This document shows, piece by piece, positions 26,121-36,964 of a DNA stretch of 64,000 nucleotides. The notes beneath the pieces were generated by a model. It did not search any database. It had not been told where the DNA came from and saw only the letters and a list, made by a program, of their open reading frames with translations. Positions within the stretch are counted from its first letter, which is position 1. Every line of letters starts with the position of its first letter. Position numbers and translations under genes: made by a program. Origin of the DNA: Rhizobium oryzihabitans (GTDB lineage: Bacteria > Pseudomonadota > Alphaproteobacteria > Rhizobiales > Rhizobiaceae); assembly GCF_010669145.1 (NCBI RefSeq), contig NZ_CP048637.1, positions 62,001 through 126,000 on the forward strand, given 5' to 3'.

Positions 26121-29100
26121 TCAGTGAAAATTCCGGCTCTTCACTTTCAGCGTATCGATATGAAGGTCCGGTGTGAATATGTCGCGCGGGACAACGGGTT
26201 TCGGCCGATCGCGTGAATCCGGCCCGCCGCCCCCGTGGGCAAACTCATCGCCGCGACCAGCCGGCAACCTGAACTCCGTATCGCGATCGGCAAGTCCAAC
26301 CAGATCGCCTGAGAGATCGAAGAGTTGCTGGGCGACGAGATGGACGACCTCCCCTTCCCGCTGAATCCGTCCGTTGATCGCCATCATCGAAGATCCCAGC
26401 ACGATGCGCCTGCGTTTCTCGAACAGGGTGGGCCAGACAACGACGTTGGCCGGTCCGGTCTCGTCCTCGATGGTGATGAACATCACACCCTTGGCCGATC
26501 CCGGCTTCTGCCGCACCAGCACGAGTCCAGCGGTATAAACCCACCGCCCATCACGGGCATTCATCGCCTCGGCACAGGAAATGATATTGCGTGCCGACAG
26601 GTCCTTGCGCAGAAAGGCGACAGGATGCTGGCGCAAAGTGAGCCCGATGTGGCTGTAGTCCTCGATGACGTTATGGCCGTCCGTCATTTGCCGAAGCGCC
26701 ACCTCTGGCTCCTGCTGCTCGGCAATCGCCGTCGCCTCGCGTTCGGCTGCGGCTGCAAACAACGGCAAGGGCTCGTCGCGCAGCGCCTTGATCGCCCAGA
26801 GCGCATCGCGTCGTTCGAGTTTCAGCGATGGCAGAAAGGCGTCGGCCTCTGCCAGTTGAACAAGCGCTTCGGTCGGCACGCTGGACCGGCGCCACATGTC
26901 ATCGACTGAGGCGAACGGGTTGTTCATGCGCGCTGCAACGATACGTGCGGCGTCCGCGACAGCCAGCCCTTTCACCTGCCGAAACCCGAGGCGCACAGCA
27001 TGACGATCGCCGCCTCCAATCCTTTCCAGCGTGCAGTCCCATCGCGAGCGGTTGACGCAGACCGGCCGCACCTCGACGCCATGCTTGATCGCGTCTCCGA
27101 CGATCTGGGCCGGAGCATAAAATCCCATGGGCTGGCTGTTGAGAAGGGCTGCACAAAAGACGTCGGGATGATGGCACTTGATGTAGTTCGAAGCGTAGGC
27201 AATCAACGCAAAGGAGGCCGCGTGACTTTCCGGAAAGCCGTATGAGCCAAAGCCTTCCAACTGCGAAAAGGTCTTTTCGGCGAACTCGGACGAATATCCG
27301 TTCTTGACCATGCCTGACACCAGCTTGTCCTTGAAGCGCGAGACGCCGCCGGTGAACTTGAAGGTCGCCATGGATTTGCGCAGCTGGTCGGCCTCACCAC
27401 CGGTAAAGCCGGCACAGACCATGGCGACGCGCATCGCTGACTCTTGAAACAGCGGCACGCCCAGCGTCTTGCCGAGCACCGCCTCCAACTCGGGTGTCGG
27501 ATACTCGACGGGCTCCTTGCCTTCGCGACGACGGAGATAGGGATGCACCATGTCACCCTGGATTGGGCCCGGCCGCACGATGGCCACCTGCACGACGAGA
27601 TCGTAGAACGTGCGCGGTTTTAACCGCGGCAGCATCGCCATCTGCGCACGGCTTTCGATCTGGAAGGTGCCGAGCGTGTCAGCCTTGCGGATCATTGCAT
27701 AGGTCGCCGCATCCTCTTGGCTGATTTTCGAGAGATCAAGATCCTGCCCTTTGTGCTCGCGGATGAGATCAAAAGCCTTGGCCATGCAGGTGAGCATCCC
27801 GAGCGCCAAGACATCCACCTTCATGAACTTCAGTGCCTCAACGTCGTCCTTGTCCCATTCGATGATCTGCCGGTCTTTCATCGTCGCCGGTTCGATCGGC
27901 ACGAGATCGTCTAGCCGGTCATGGGTGAGGACAAAGCCGCCGGGGTGCTGACCCAGATGCCGAGGCGCGCCCATCAACTGCTGCGCGAGTTTCAGGGTGA
28001 GCGCCAGACGCCGGTCATTGGGGTTGAGATTGAGTTCCCTGATGTTTCGGTCGGGAACTTCTTCCGACCAGGACCACATGCCCGATGACAGCGCCTTGAT
28101 GACATCTTCAGGCAGGCCAAGCGCCTTACCGACATCGCGGATTGCGCCCTTGGCCCGGTAGCGGGTGACGGTTGCGCAGAGTGCCGCCTTATCCTTGGTA
28201 TAGGTCTTGTAGATCCACTGGATGACCTCCTCGCGCCGTTCATGCTCGAAGTCGACATCGATATCCGGCGGCTCGTCGCGTTCCTGACTGACGAAGCGCT
28301 CGAAGAGGAGATCATTGGTCGAGGGATCGATCGAGGTGATGCCAAGGATATAGCAGACAGCGCTGTTGGCCGCAGATCCCCTGCCCTGGCAGAGAATGCC
28401 CTGACTTCGGGCAAAACGGACGATCGAAAACACCGTCAGGAAGTAAGGCGCGTATTTCATGGTGCGGATGAGATCGAGCTCGTGCCGAACGGTCTTTAAA
28501 ACATCCGGTGGCAGGCCTTCCGGATAACGATCGGGCGCACATTCCCAGACATAATGCTCGAGCGATCCTTGAGCATCCTTGCCCGGCACGATGGCTTCCT
28601 CCGGGTACTGGTAGGTCAGTTCCTCGAGCGAGAATTTGCAGCGACGCACGATTTCCAGGGTTCGCGCGAGTGCTTGCGCGTAGCGCGGAAACAGGCGTGC
28701 CATTTCCTCCGGTGGCTTGAGGTAGCGGTCGGCGTGGCGTTCGCGCTCAAAGCCGACATCGTCGATCGTGGTGTTGTGCCTGATACAGGTGACGATGTCC
28801 TGCAATTGCCGCCGGCCCGGCTCATGAAACAGCACATCATTGGTGACGACGGTTCTGACCTTGAACCGCGCCGCCATGTTGGAAATCTCATGCAGCCGCA
28901 ACTGGTCGTTCGGTCGCCGACGCAAACAGAGAGAGACGTAAGCGCGATCACCAAACAGCTCAGCCATCTTGCGAAGCTGCGAGGCGCAGGTGGCATCCGG
29001 CAGATCAGGTACCAGAATGCCGATCATGCCCTCGGCGTAAGCGACGATATCGTCCCAATGCAGGATACAGTTGTTCTTGCCGCCACGCGATTTTCCCAGC

Positions 29101-29378
29101 GTGATGAGGCGCGTCAGGCGCGAATAGGCAGCGCGATCCATCGGATAGACCAGCACAGACATGCCATCCGCCAGATCGAGACGACAGCCAACGACCAGGC
29201 GCAACCCGGTGGCGCGCGACGCCTCAAGCGCCCGAACAATTCCGGCAAGCGAATTGCGATCGACGACGCCGATTGCGTCGATACCGAGCTGTTTCGCGGT
29301 CTCAAACAACTCCTGTGCAGAGGAGGCGCCGCGCAGAAAGGAAAAGTGGGTCGTGACCTGGAGCTCGGCGTAGCTCAT
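26121..29378 (-). CDS. dnaE2: Error-prone DNA polymerase DnaE2 (ImuC)
   Basis: 1,085 residues from [20 protein letters not shown]; the ATG overlaps the restored imuB stop (GCATGAGC). The PHP domain is N-terminal; the catalytic palm has [18 protein letters not shown] (about residue 375); the C-terminal OB fold includes [20 protein letters not shown]. DnaE2 carries out translesion synthesis with ImuA and ImuB after DNA damage, and depends on the SOS response. Gene is intact and full-length. Confidence 0.95.
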   Translation of the reverse strand: MSYAELQVTTHFSFLRGASSAQELFETAKQLGIDAIGVVDRNSLAGIVRALEASRATGLRLVVGCRLDLADGMSVLVYPMDRAAYSRLTRLITLGKSRGGKNNCILHWDDIVAYAEGMIGILVPDLPDATCASQLRKMAELFGDRAYVSLCLRRRPNDQLRLHEISNMAARFKVRTVVTNDVLFHEPGRRQLQDIVTCIRHNTTIDDVGFERERHADRYLKPPEEMARLFPRYAQALARTLEIVRRCKFSLEELTYQYPEEAIVPGKDAQGSLEHYVWECAPDRYPEGLPPDVLKTVRHELDLIRTMKYAPYFLTVFSIVRFARSQGILCQGRGSAANSAVCYILGITSIDPSTNDLLFERFVSQERDEPPDIDVDFEHERREEVIQWIYKTYTKDKAALCATVTRYRAKGAIRDVGKALGLPEDVIKALSSGMWSWSEEVPDRNIRELNLNPNDRRLALTLKLAQQLMGAPRHLGQHPGGFVLTHDRLDDLVPIEPATMKDRQIIEWDKDDVEALKFMKVDVLALGMLTCMAKAFDLIREHKGQDLDLSKISQEDAATYAMIRKADTLGTFQIESRAQMAMLPRLKPRTFYDLVVQVAIVRPGPIQGDMVHPYLRRREGKEPVEYPTPELEAVLGKTLGVPLFQESAMRVAMVCAGFTGGEADQLRKSMATFKFTGGVSRFKDKLVSGMVKNGYSSEFAEKTFSQLEGFGSYGFPESHAASFALIAYASNYIKCHHPDVFCAALLNSQPMGFYAPAQIVGDAIKHGVEVRPVCVNRSRWDCTLERIGGGDRHAVRLGFRQVKGLAVADAARIVAARMNNPFASVDDMWRRSSVPTEALVQLAEADAFLPSLKLERRDALWAIKALRDEPLPLFAAAAEREATAIAEQQEPEVALRQMTDGHNVIEDYSHIGLTLRQHPVAFLRKDLSARNIISCAEAMNARDGRWVYTAGLVLVRQKPGSAKGVMFITIEDETGPANVVVWPTLFEKRRRIVLGSSMMAINGRIQREGEVVHLVAQQLFDLSGDLVGLADRDTEFRLPAGRGDEFAHGGGGPDSRDRPKPVVPRDIFTPDLHIDTLKVKSRNFH

Positions 29379-30885
29379 GCGAAGATCCCGTGGCAGAACC
29401 AGCGATGGGACCCGGTCTCGGGATCCACTCCGTCGCCGGAGCGGAACACCCACAGGCGCTCGCCTGCCTCGTCCTCGATGACAAAGTAGTCCCGCACCGC
29501 GTCCATTTCGGCGTCGCGCTGCCACCACTCCCGAAGATGCGTTCCGGGCCGTCGGCGCGTTTGACCTTACGGCGCTTGCCGCGCCAGACGATCGAGACCG
29601 GCGGGCGGTCCGGCATCAGCGCAATCGCCTCGATCAGTTCGGGCCGTGGCAAAAGCCGGACTGGACGGCGCCAATGGCTCACCCAGGCAACAGGGATCGG
29701 TTCAGCAACGGGACTGATCCGCCGGACGGAACGTTCCGGCACATCGGATGCAACCGGTGCGACGCGATAGACCCGCTGGCCGCGGTTTCCATAGATGTCG
29801 ATCAGTGGCGTCACATCGGTGACGTCATCCTCGACCAGAGCAGAGACTTTCTGCGCCTCTTCCAATGGCTCGGCCAGAACCGCAACAAGGGTGAGCCTCT
29901 CGATCCCGAAACCCGGCTCGATCTTTTCCGTCCGGTCCCGAAACAGTTTCGTCAGCCAGGCTACGTCGCGGGCGGGCTTGGCTGTTCCGGCGCGGATTGC
30001 CTGTCTGGTGCCATCGACCTTCTCGACAATCAGGTCAGCCCGACGCACGCCGAGCCCCCGCTTTTGGAGTTCATCGACCAATTGCACGACAAGGCGGCCG
30101 ACATATTTGTTGATGGTCTCCGCTGCGCCAATCGGTTCAGCGAAGGCTTTCGAAACCTCGACCAGCTCAGGCGTGCGGATCGGCTCGATAGGCTCGGCGA
30201 TGCGACAGAGCATCTGATCGAGACGGCGCCCAACCTCCGGTCCAAAGCGCAACGTCAGCGGCGCGCGCGGGGTATTGGCAAGCTCCCCGATCGTCTGAAA
30301 TCCGAGAATGCGGAGATCGCTGACAATCTTTGCCGGCAGACGCAGGAGCGATATCGGCAGCTTTTCAACGGCCCGCACTGTCTCACCCGGCGGAATGACG
30401 ATCGTCTCGCGGTTGATGGCGCGGGCACAGGCATGGGATGCACCCCAGCTGTCCGCGACCGCCACGCGGGCAGTCAGCTTCCTGCCCAGAAACTGGTTGG
30501 CGATCTTTGTCACCATTGGCAGCTCGCCGCCCTGCAGGTGGTCGGCGCCTTCGGTGTCCATAACGATGCCGTCGATCCCGTCAATCGCGACGATCGGCGA
30601 ATAGATGGTTAGTGCCCACAGTGTGATGCGTTCGAGAGCTACCCGATCGGCTTCGATATCGGCGTCGACCATCATCAGGCCATGAAACAGCGACTGCGCC
30701 TTTGCCGCCGGCATGCCGACATGCACGCCTGCCGCCCTGGCAGCCAGGTCGGCAGCCGAAACCCATCGCTTCGACCCGCTTCTTGCGATCACGGCAATTG
30801 GCTGTTCAGGCGAAATGGAGGGATCCGCCCGCCGAATACGATCCGTCGGCAGATCCGGAAGATAGATCGAGACGACCCTTGTCAT
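29375..30885 (-). pseudogene. imuB: ImuB, Y-family polymerase-like protein, one frameshift near 3' end
   Basis: About 503 residues when restored. Y-family fold (MTRVVSIYLPDLPTDRI), but the usual catalytic acidic pair is not evident, as in other ImuB proteins, which act as scaffolds linking DnaE2 to the beta clamp. Correct sequence runs to GPERIFG near 29533; the family C terminus [20 protein letters not shown] then follows in another frame down to HGIFA-stop at 29375. The break is a CCC run (29530-29532) where one more base restores it. Start ATG 30885 with GAGGG leader; a GTG one codon upstream is also possible. Overlaps imuA by 80 bases. Confidence 0.88.
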
Positions 30886-31570
30886 CACACGCCCTCACGA
30901 GAAACTCAGCACACTCACCCGCTTTCACGCGCATCAATTCAAGAAACCATTGAGGCCTGCCCACCCCCGGTACCGGCAGCTCTTCCGATGGCATCACACT
31001 GACCCGCCATCTGGTTGTTGACGCCGTCGGCTGGCCAAAATCATTCGCCTCCGTCTGCCGCCGCCATCGCCGAACGCCGAGCGCCATGGTCCCGGTTCGC
31101 TCCGCGGCCAGTTGCAGGCGGCGGGAGCTGACCATCGGCAGGCGAACGAGCTCGCCGACGACAGCGCCGAGCCCACCGAAGGACAAGCCCTCCTCCATGT
31201 TGGCCAGCACGTCTTCCTCCTTGTCGGACTCGACGAAGATGACGCGGTCGGGATGGAGGCCGACCTGGGCAAGCGCCGGAAAGAACAGATCCGGTCTCGT
31301 CAGACACCAGATGACGGGGCCTTTGGTCCGGGCGGCAATGCCGGCGACAAAAAGCGCGGCTGCTGCACCATCGACCGTACCGGATCCTCCGCCTGCGAAC
31401 TCATGCAGGGCTCCATAGGCAAGACCCCCGCCAGGCAAGACCGCATCAATCTCGGGCACACCGAAAGAGAGCGTTCCGGCCCGTTTCGCTGCTGTGCCCT
31501 CCATCGAGGCGATGCGGCCACGCAAATCACAGATCACATCCGACAACCCCTTCGGGCGCGCAGCGGTCAT
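30806..31570 (-). CDS. imuA: ImuA, RecA-like mutasome protein
   Basis: 254 residues. RecA/SulA-like core: RAGTLSFGVPEIDAVLPGGG, the degenerate P-loop region HEFAGGGSGTVDGAAA, and the hydrophobic strand VIWCLTRPDLFFPALAQVG. The C-terminal ImuB-interacting part (RPQWFLELMRVKAGECAEF) is present. First gene of imuA-imuB-dnaE2; a perfect LexA site lies 62-76 bases upstream. Confidence 0.92.
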   Translation of the reverse strand: MTAARPKGLSDVICDLRGRIASMEGTAAKRAGTLSFGVPEIDAVLPGGGLAYGALHEFAGGGSGTVDGAAAALFVAGIAARTKGPVIWCLTRPDLFFPALAQVGLHPDRVIFVESDKEEDVLANMEEGLSFGGLGAVVGELVRLPMVSSRRLQLAAERTGTMALGVRRWRRQTEANDFGQPTASTTRWRVSVMPSEELPVPGVGRPQWFLELMRVKAGECAEFLVRACDDKGRLDLSSGSADGSYSAGGSLHFA

Positions 31571-31631
31571 CGTTCACGGCTCCCTTCAAGGTGGTGTTCA
31601 AAGGATCGACATTATGCCGTACAGGCTATTT

Positions 31632-31646
31632 GTTCATTGTTTGTTC
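31632..31646. promoter_or_regulatory. LexA (SOS) box of imuABC
   Basis: GTTC-attgttt-GTTC, an exact match to the alphaproteobacterial LexA consensus GTTC-N7-GTTC, upstream of imuA. Predicts damage induction of the whole cassette. Confidence 0.85.
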
Positions 31647-31987
31647 CGACGCTATAAAAGAGTCAAGCACCAGAAAGTTGAGCAACATTATCACAACATT
31701 AGCAAAACCGAAGATTCGAAAAGGATTCAAGGCTGTAGGGATAACAAGAATTTTTGCCGCACTCCACTCTTGTCGGGCTCCAGATCGCGATAGCGGGGAT
31801 AGATGAGCGGCGTCACAATCTTCTTAAGGTTTCGTGCTGAACTCGCCTGCATGACGAAGCCACCGAGACAAAGCTCGATCGTAATACCGAAGCCCAGCTC
31901 TATTTAATGCCGCGTCGCTGCGGTTGATTGCATCAATGGCTGTCCGCAGCGTTCGACCTATACGGGAGCTTTTAAGCTTGAGGCCAT
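31647..31987. other. Intergenic, AT-richer spacer
   Basis: No credible gene, hairpin terminator or repeat. Base composition is lower in GC than the surroundings (for example 31650-31750), suggesting foreign or degraded sequence. Confidence 0.4.
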
Positions 31988-32347
31988 ATGAACATCGGAC
32001 GTGTAGGCGGATGCATCAAGCCCCGCCGCATGCAGCCCGATGGCAAAGTTGACCTGCGAGATCAATTCCCTAAAATCCCGCTCAGATCTTCTTGGGGTGT
32101 TACGTTGCAAAAGCTCGAACTTGTTTTTGTTATTTGTGGTTTTGTGGCTTTGGGGACATGGCTTTATTCGGGCGAGTATCGAGCTTATGGCGCCCTCGCG
32201 ACGATTTGCTTTCTGGGAATCGCTTCGGTCTATCTCCTCTTGACGTCAAAGGAGAGAGTTTACCGGTTGTTTGCATGTATATCACTGACCGTGATTTCCG
32301 CTGCAATCGGAATAGCTCTGTTGAGAATGTCGGGACTGACCGGCTAA
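31988..32347 (+). CDS. Possible small membrane protein
   Basis: Up to 119 residues; the true start may be the GTG at about 32098 rather than 31988. Three hydrophobic stretches (LVFVICGFVALGTWLY; ALATICFLGIASVYLLL; ISLTVISAAIGIALL) give it the look of a three-helix inner-membrane protein. No recognisable family, weak leader. Hydrophobicity pattern is the only support. Confidence 0.4.
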   Translation: MNIGRVGGCIKPRRMQPDGKVDLRDQFPKIPLRSSWGVTLQKLELVFVICGFVALGTWLYSGEYRAYGALATICFLGIASVYLLLTSKERVYRLFACISLTVISAAIGIALLRMSGLTG

Positions 32348-32652
32348 TGCGGTGGCATCAAGCGACCTAAACGGGCTGCGGAATAGCGCCTGCGCCTTGA
32401 CATGCGGCGTTCCTCCACGGCGCTAGCCGCAGCGGGCAATCGCATCCGCAGCCGATGGAGACCAGAGGATAGGCGTTTGCCTGATCGCCGAGATCGAGTT
32501 CAGGGCAGGACGGGCGACGATAAACTCCGCCACGCTTCCTACAACGGCCTGCGGGAACGGTAGGACAATGCCGACGTTTATAAGCTCGACTAGATACGCA
32601 GGCGGAAGTCACCGGAAAAACTGCATTCGGTCGCAACGGAGGAATTGCTGCC
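32348..32652. other. Intergenic, nothing recognised
   Basis: GC-rich spacer before the SRAP gene; opposing frames here show only biased-composition translations. The SRAP Shine-Dalgarno GGAGG is at 32638-32642. Confidence 0.4.
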
Positions 32653-33426
32653 ATGTGCAACCTTTATCGGATGGAAGACAGGGACTGGGTCTCAAAGTGG
32701 GCCCAGGACGCCGAAAGCCTGATCAACCTCATGCCGGCCTATCAGATGAACCCCGACCAGATGGGGCCGATCATCCGAAACACGGCGGACGGCAAGAAGC
32801 AGCTGGTTCATGCACGATGGGGCCTGCCCTCGCCTATCTTCGTCCAAAAGAAAGCCGCCGAAGCAAGGGCGGATAAACTGAGGGCCAAGGGCAAGGCCGT
32901 CGATATGGATGAGCTCATCCGCATGGAACCGGATCGTGGCGTGACCAATGTGCGTAAGCTCAACCTGCCTCACTGGACGCGATGGTTCGGCGTCGAGCAC
33001 AGGTGTCTCGTCCCGGTCACAAGCTTTGCCGAACCGGACCCGATGAGCAAACAGGAGGGTGGCAATGTGCCAAATGCCTGGTTTGCACGTGATGAGGCAA
33101 AATCGCTGATGTTCTTTGCGGGCATCCACGTTCCGCAATGGAAGAGCGTTCGCAAAGTCAAGGACGGGCTCACAACCGACGACCTATACGGTTTCCTGAC
33201 GACCGATCCGAATGATCTCGTGAAGCCGATCCACGAGAAGGCAATGCCTGTTCTACTGCTGACGAAGGAAGAAACCGACGTCTGGATGCGGGCGCCTTGG
33301 GATGAGGCAAGGCACCTCGCCCGCCCACTACCAAACGACGCGCTGATCATCCTGTCGCGTGAACCTTATGGATCATCGATCATTTCGAAATCTGGCGAAC
33401 CGGTGGAGCAAGGCAGCCTTTTATAA
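32653..33426 (+). CDS. SOS response-associated peptidase (SRAP/HMCES/YedK)
   Basis: 257 residues. Catalytic Cys2 directly follows the initiator (MCNLYRM); [27 protein letters not shown] and HEKAMPVLL carry the family Asn, Glu and His. SRAP proteins bond covalently to abasic sites in single-stranded DNA and protect them. Strong GGAGG leader. It sits near imuABC, matching a damage-tolerance role, but I see no LexA box directly upstream. Confidence 0.92.
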   Translation: MCNLYRMEDRDWVSKWAQDAESLINLMPAYQMNPDQMGPIIRNTADGKKQLVHARWGLPSPIFVQKKAAEARADKLRAKGKAVDMDELIRMEPDRGVTNVRKLNLPHWTRWFGVEHRCLVPVTSFAEPDPMSKQEGGNVPNAWFARDEAKSLMFFAGIHVPQWKSVRKVKDGLTTDDLYGFLTTDPNDLVKPIHEKAMPVLLLTKEETDVWMRAPWDEARHLARPLPNDALIILSREPYGSSIISKSGEPVEQGSLL

Positions 33427-33504
33427 CTGGCGGCCATCGCCAGATGGATGCCAATTGATGAGGAGACTAAACCCGCTGAACTGTTCGGAGAGAGGAGAAG
33501 GAAG

Positions 33505-33981
33505 ATGCATATCCACCCTTACATTCTCGAGAATCATGGTGTCTATCCAAAGAGATTTCTGGAGGATGGTCAATTCTTCGGCATGCGGCAATCCATTCAC
33601 GATAATCTCGACCAGCGGCTGGTCGCCGAAGTCGATCGGGAATCCGACCTGACTGCCTATTCCGGATACGTTGCCATGGAACTCTGGGCTGATGATGACG
33701 ACATCCCGACGGGAGCGAAGATCGAGATATTGTTTAGCGAGCGGAAAGGCATCGCCGCCCTCCTCTACGACCATCCTAACATATCCGATGCTTTCATTGA
33801 GTGGGTTTTCTGCACCTCACCTGCCGATGCCTTGACCGAATGGAAGAGGAAGGTCCGCTGGCCGCTGATGGAAACATCGAGAGGACCAGTCGATATAATC
33901 GGAGGTGCACATCGGGCTTGTCGCAAACCTTGCAGTAGGCTGAGACTACCCGCGAACGGTGGCATTTTCACGCTTTGTTAA
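33505..33981 (+). pseudogene. Hypothetical protein truncated by IS6
   Basis: Begins MHIHPYILENHGVYPKRFLE behind an excellent GAGAGGAGAAGG leader. Native sequence ends at 33913 after about 136 residues (VDIIGGAH); the remaining 22 codons are IS6 end. Acidic, soluble, no recognised domain. The missing C terminus is not found on the other side of the IS. Confidence 0.6.
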
Positions 33982-34802
33982 CCTTTTGAAGTCCGAAGAG
34001 GCGCCCGAGCAGGTCATTCTGGTCGTTGATTGTCCAGTCGCCGGAAAAGCCGAAGCCTTTGCGCAGCCACAACATCGCTTCGAACCCAGCGATCGTCCGG
34101 CGCGCCGTTTTGAATGACTGGAAGCAGCCGATCTTGGGCATGTTCTTCTTGACCCGGAAGTGGTCGCTCTCGATGCCTTGCTGGAGGTGCTTCGTGACAT
34201 AATGTACCGGGCTCGGATGCAGGAGCCCGTCATCGATGGCTGTTTTGATCGTTGAAGGAAACGTGTTAGCGCCATCTGTACCGATCTTACCCGGCGATAG
34301 TAGCGGCTCATCCTTGAGCATCTTACGGAAGAAGCGCTTGGCGGCGTCGAGATCGCGCTTCGCGGTGAGCAAGAAGTCGACCGGGTTTCCGTGCTTGTCG
34401 ATGGCGCGGTACAGGTATCGCCACTTGCCCCGGATCTTGACGTAGGTCTCGTCAATCCTGACTGAGCCACAATGCGGTCGGCGAAACTGGCGTAGGCGCT
34501 TCTCGATTACAGGTGCATAGGCGAGGACCCAGCGGTTGATTGTACTATGGTCGACCTCGAAGCCGCGCTCGCGGAACATCTCCTCGAGATCTCTGTAGCT
34601 GAGCGGATACCGTAGATACCATGTCACTGCCTGCACGATCAGCCATGCCTCGAAATGCCGCCCTTTGAAATCGTCCTTCGACTGGCGCTTCAGCTTTTCG
34701 GCAATGGCATTCAGAATCATGGCTACGCTCCGCTACATCGGGAGCTGAATTTCCACCGTTGTGGTCAACAGCTAGTTAACCAAAAGAATTTGCGACACGC
34801 CC
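33914..34802 (-). mobile_element. IS6-family insertion sequence
   Basis: 889 bp with terminal repeats GGGCTTGTCGCAAA (left) and GGGCGTGTCGCAAA (right, reversed), 13 of 14 identical, enclosing one transposase gene. Flanking octamers tgcacatc and cgaaaaca differ, so there is no target duplication. Both neighbouring genes are cut off at the IS, which points to an IS-adjacent deletion, a common product of replicative IS6 transposition. Confidence 0.88.
33968..34720 (-). CDS. IS6-family transposase
   Basis: 250 residues, complete. N-terminal FKGRHFEAWLIVQAVTWYLR and zinc/HTH-like region, then the DDE catalytic domain: SVRIDETYVKIRGKWRYLY (D), KIGTDGANTFPS (D) and IAGFEAMLWLRKG (E, with K six residues later). 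Length and motifs match IS26-like enzymes. Confidence 0.93.
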   Translation of the reverse strand: MILNAIAEKLKRQSKDDFKGRHFEAWLIVQAVTWYLRYPLSYRDLEEMFRERGFEVDHSTINRWVLAYAPVIEKRLRQFRRPHCGSVRIDETYVKIRGKWRYLYRAIDKHGNPVDFLLTAKRDLDAAKRFFRKMLKDEPLLSPGKIGTDGANTFPSTIKTAIDDGLLHPSPVHYVTKHLQQGIESDHFRVKKNMPKIGCFQSFKTARRTIAGFEAMLWLRKGFGFSGDWTINDQNDLLGRLFGLQKVNKA

Positions 34803-34911
34803 CGAAAACACCCGGCAGTCGGAGAGTTGCCTCGTGAAGACGGCCTCCGACGTGGATGGCGCCGACGATGTAGTCGCCGGAGATGTGCCGGATGATGACC
34901 GTTTCGATCAC
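34803..34911 (-). pseudogene. Third gene of the TA operon, cut by IS6
   Basis: GTG 34911 lies 3 bases after the toxin stop (TGA-gcg-GTG). It opens 36 codons, starting VIETVIIRHISGDYIVGAIH and running to RLPGVF at the IS6 edge. Protein-like composition and tight coupling make it credible as the 5' fragment of a lost gene. No family recognised. Confidence 0.5.
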
Positions 34912-34914
34912 CGC

Positions 34915-35334
34915 TCAATCGAGGCGGTTGACCCGGCCGGATCTGCCGCGTGCCTCTGCGAACAGCCTGGCGATCTTCACCATGAAGGGTTTGCTGAAGC
35001 GGCCGAGAATGTCCTGGCCCGGCTCGATGTACCAGGAGCGTTCGACGATGTCGTAATTGTATTCGTCGGCCATGATCCAGCACTGCTTCAGATCGCTTAA
35101 GCCCGCGCGCTTGCGCTCGATCTCCGGGATTTCCAGAGCGGCCCGACCCGTCTGCGGCGGCTGCGTGGTGATGGCGAGAAGGGCCAGATGGGTATTCCCA
35201 TCGGACGCGCTTCGGATGGCGATGACGACGCAGACCGGGCGCTGTTTGCGGCCTTCGGTCTCGCCGCGCTGCTGCTGCCAGGCCCAGAGATATGGATAGG
35301 AGATGACCTCGCCAGGCCGGAATTCACGGCTCAT
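34915..35334 (-). CDS. PemK/MazF-like plasmid maintenance toxin
   Basis: 139 residues from MSREFRPGEVISYPYLWAWQ; ATG overlaps the antitoxin stop. The SH3-like barrel of the PemK/MazF type is suggested by FRPGEVISYPYLW, EGRKQRPVCVVIAI and HLALLAITTQPP. C-terminal half (DEYNYDIVERSWYIE) is characteristic of the rhizobial branch. These toxins are ribosome-independent RNases; activity here is inferred. Paired with the Phd-type antitoxin upstream. Confidence 0.8.
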   Translation of the reverse strand: MSREFRPGEVISYPYLWAWQQQRGETEGRKQRPVCVVIAIRSASDGNTHLALLAITTQPPQTGRAALEIPEIERKRAGLSDLKQCWIMADEYNYDIVERSWYIEPGQDILGRFSKPFMVKIARLFAEARGRSGRVNRLD

Positions 35335-35584
35335 CATCGTAGCCTTCGCCGCGCGCCAGCCGATCGATCGCTTCGTCGAACAGGTCCGCATGCTCGGCGG
35401 GCATGTCGGAGATATGATAGGCGCGGCGGGGGTCGCCGCCCGTACGCATGCGCTCGTAGTGCTCGTAACTCATCAGCACAAAGCGAGGCTTCTTGTGGCG
35501 GGTGAGCATGACCGGTTCGCGGCTTGCCGCATCGGTAATATCGCCGATCTGTTTGTTCAGGTCGCCTGTGGTGAACTGCTTCAT
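35324..35584 (-). CDS. Phd/YefM-type antitoxin
   Basis: 86 residues from MKQFTTGDLNKQIGDITDAA with GGAGA leader; upstream in-frame codons lack support. The N-terminal Phd fold includes SREPVMLTRHKKPRFVLMSYEHYERM; the acidic C terminus (AEHADLFDEAIDRLARGEGY) should wrap the toxin. First gene of the pair, 11-base overlap with the toxin. Confidence 0.85.
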   Translation of the reverse strand: MKQFTTGDLNKQIGDITDAASREPVMLTRHKKPRFVLMSYEHYERMRTGGDPRRAYHISDMPAEHADLFDEAIDRLARGEGYDDEP

Positions 35585-35649
35585 CGTTGCTGGTCTCCGC
35601 TGGACTTCCATATATTCCATGTTTTCCATATTTTCAAGAAAAACGGCGC

Positions 35650-36590
35650 TCACGCGCCGTCTCCTGAAGCCTGCCAGACCGGAATGCCGAGGCGACGTGC
35701 CTTGTCGGCGAGGTTACCGGTGATGCCGTTTCCGGGAAAGACGATCAATCCGGCGGGCATGACCGACAGCATCTCGTCATTGCGTCGGAACGGCGCGGCC
35801 TTGGCGTGCTTGGTCCAGTTAGGCTTGAAAGTGATCTGCGTGACCTTGCGGGCCTCCGCCCAGCAGGCGGCGATGCGTTCGGCACCTTTTGGTGAACCGC
35901 CGTGCAGCAAAACCATATCAGGATGCTTGGCATGCGCCTGATCGAGCTTGGCCCAGATCCGCTCATGATCATTGTAGTCCATGCCGCCGGCGAACGCGAT
36001 CTTGGTGCCGGCAGGGATCAGAACCTCCGTTTCGGCGCGACGTCGGGCGGAGAGGAAATCCCGGCTGTCGATCATCGCCGCCGTCATATTGGCGTGGTTG
36101 ACCTTGGAGCCGGAGCGTGGCCGCCAGGAAGAACCGGTCTGCGCCTCGTAGAGGTCGGCACTAAAGTCGCGCATGAACTCGAAGCTATTCCTACGTTCCA
36201 GGAGCGTGATGCCCTCGGCGATGAGGCGTTCGAGCTCGACACTTTTCACCTCCGAGCCATCCTGCTCGCGCTGGCCGGTGCGCTGCGCCTCCTCGTTGCG
36301 GTCGAGTTCGCGTTGGATGCGCTCGCCGGCGCGATGGAAGAGATTGGGGATCGAGCAGAACAGGTCTTCGAGGTCTGGCTCCAGCCGGGTGTCGCCGAGC
36401 ATGTCGGCGAAAGCGTCGAAGATCGTGGTGATCGAAGACTGGACCTGCGGCTCCTCCGGCAATGGCCGCGGATCGGGCTCGTCCTGAAAGGGACGATAGC
36501 CGAAGACCTGCATCTCGTAGATGAAGCGATCGGTCGGGGAGGACGTGTGGTGGGGCTCGAAGGTGTCGTCGGGGGAAGGATCAGGTCCAT
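35650..36590 (-). pseudogene. DUF2493 domain protein, one frameshift near the start
   Basis: About 313 residues when restored. The likely start ATG 36590 (MDLILPP) runs into the rest (DDTFEPHHTSSPTDRFIYEM) only if the G run at 36571-36575 has six bases instead of five. The body is intact: SVELERLIAEGITLLERRNSF, then the C-terminal DUF2493 Rossmann-like fold with TKIAFAGGMDYNDHERIWAK, MVLLHGGSPKGAERIAA and LIVFPGNGITGNLADKA, which resembles nucleotide/ADP-ribose binding folds (SLOG/LOG-like). Function unknown; part of the plasmid backbone block. Confidence 0.78.
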
Positions 36591-36964
36591 GATGGTCTCC
36601 GTCGGTTTGGGCCGCGCCTCTCGCGGCCTGACGGCGAACCCGATCACGCGGGCCGAGGCCGGAACCGCAAGCGAAGTGCAGCGGCCCAGCGAAGCGCCGG
36701 GCGGCGGAGGGAGGGTTTCTTGATCCGCGAGGAATGACGGACCATTGCATCGGCCCGAAAAGTGGGAACCGGTTTTCGGAAGCGCCGATGCGCAAAAATG
36801 GCCCGGCAGGGGAAGAAACCGGACCGACCCGCTGAAGGCCCGAGGCCCGCGTGGTAAGGGTCGCCTCTCGGCAGGCCCGCGGGCGCGCGCCCATCCGGAA
36901 TGAGGCCACTGGACTGCACTTTGCCCGTGCCGTCGTGCCCTCCCCTGAGCCTTTGCGCCTGGCT
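36591..36964. other. Intergenic with rhizobial palindrome
   Basis: 374 bases between DUF2493 and the toprim gene. Contains the inverted element at 36747-36791; nothing else coding is seen. Confidence 0.5.
36747..36791. repeat. Rhizobial intergenic palindromic element (RIME-like)
   Basis: Ends GCATCGG and CCGATGC are inverted; the interior reads cgaaaagtgggaaccggttt. This interior is a widespread intergenic repeat of Rhizobiaceae genomes as I recall it. Supports the taxonomic placement. Confidence 0.55.

Noticed and set aside
34772..35083. Arginine/histidine-rich minus-strand frame overlapping the PemK-like toxin
   Set aside because: Out-of-frame shadow of the toxin gene; it even crosses the IS6 boundary.
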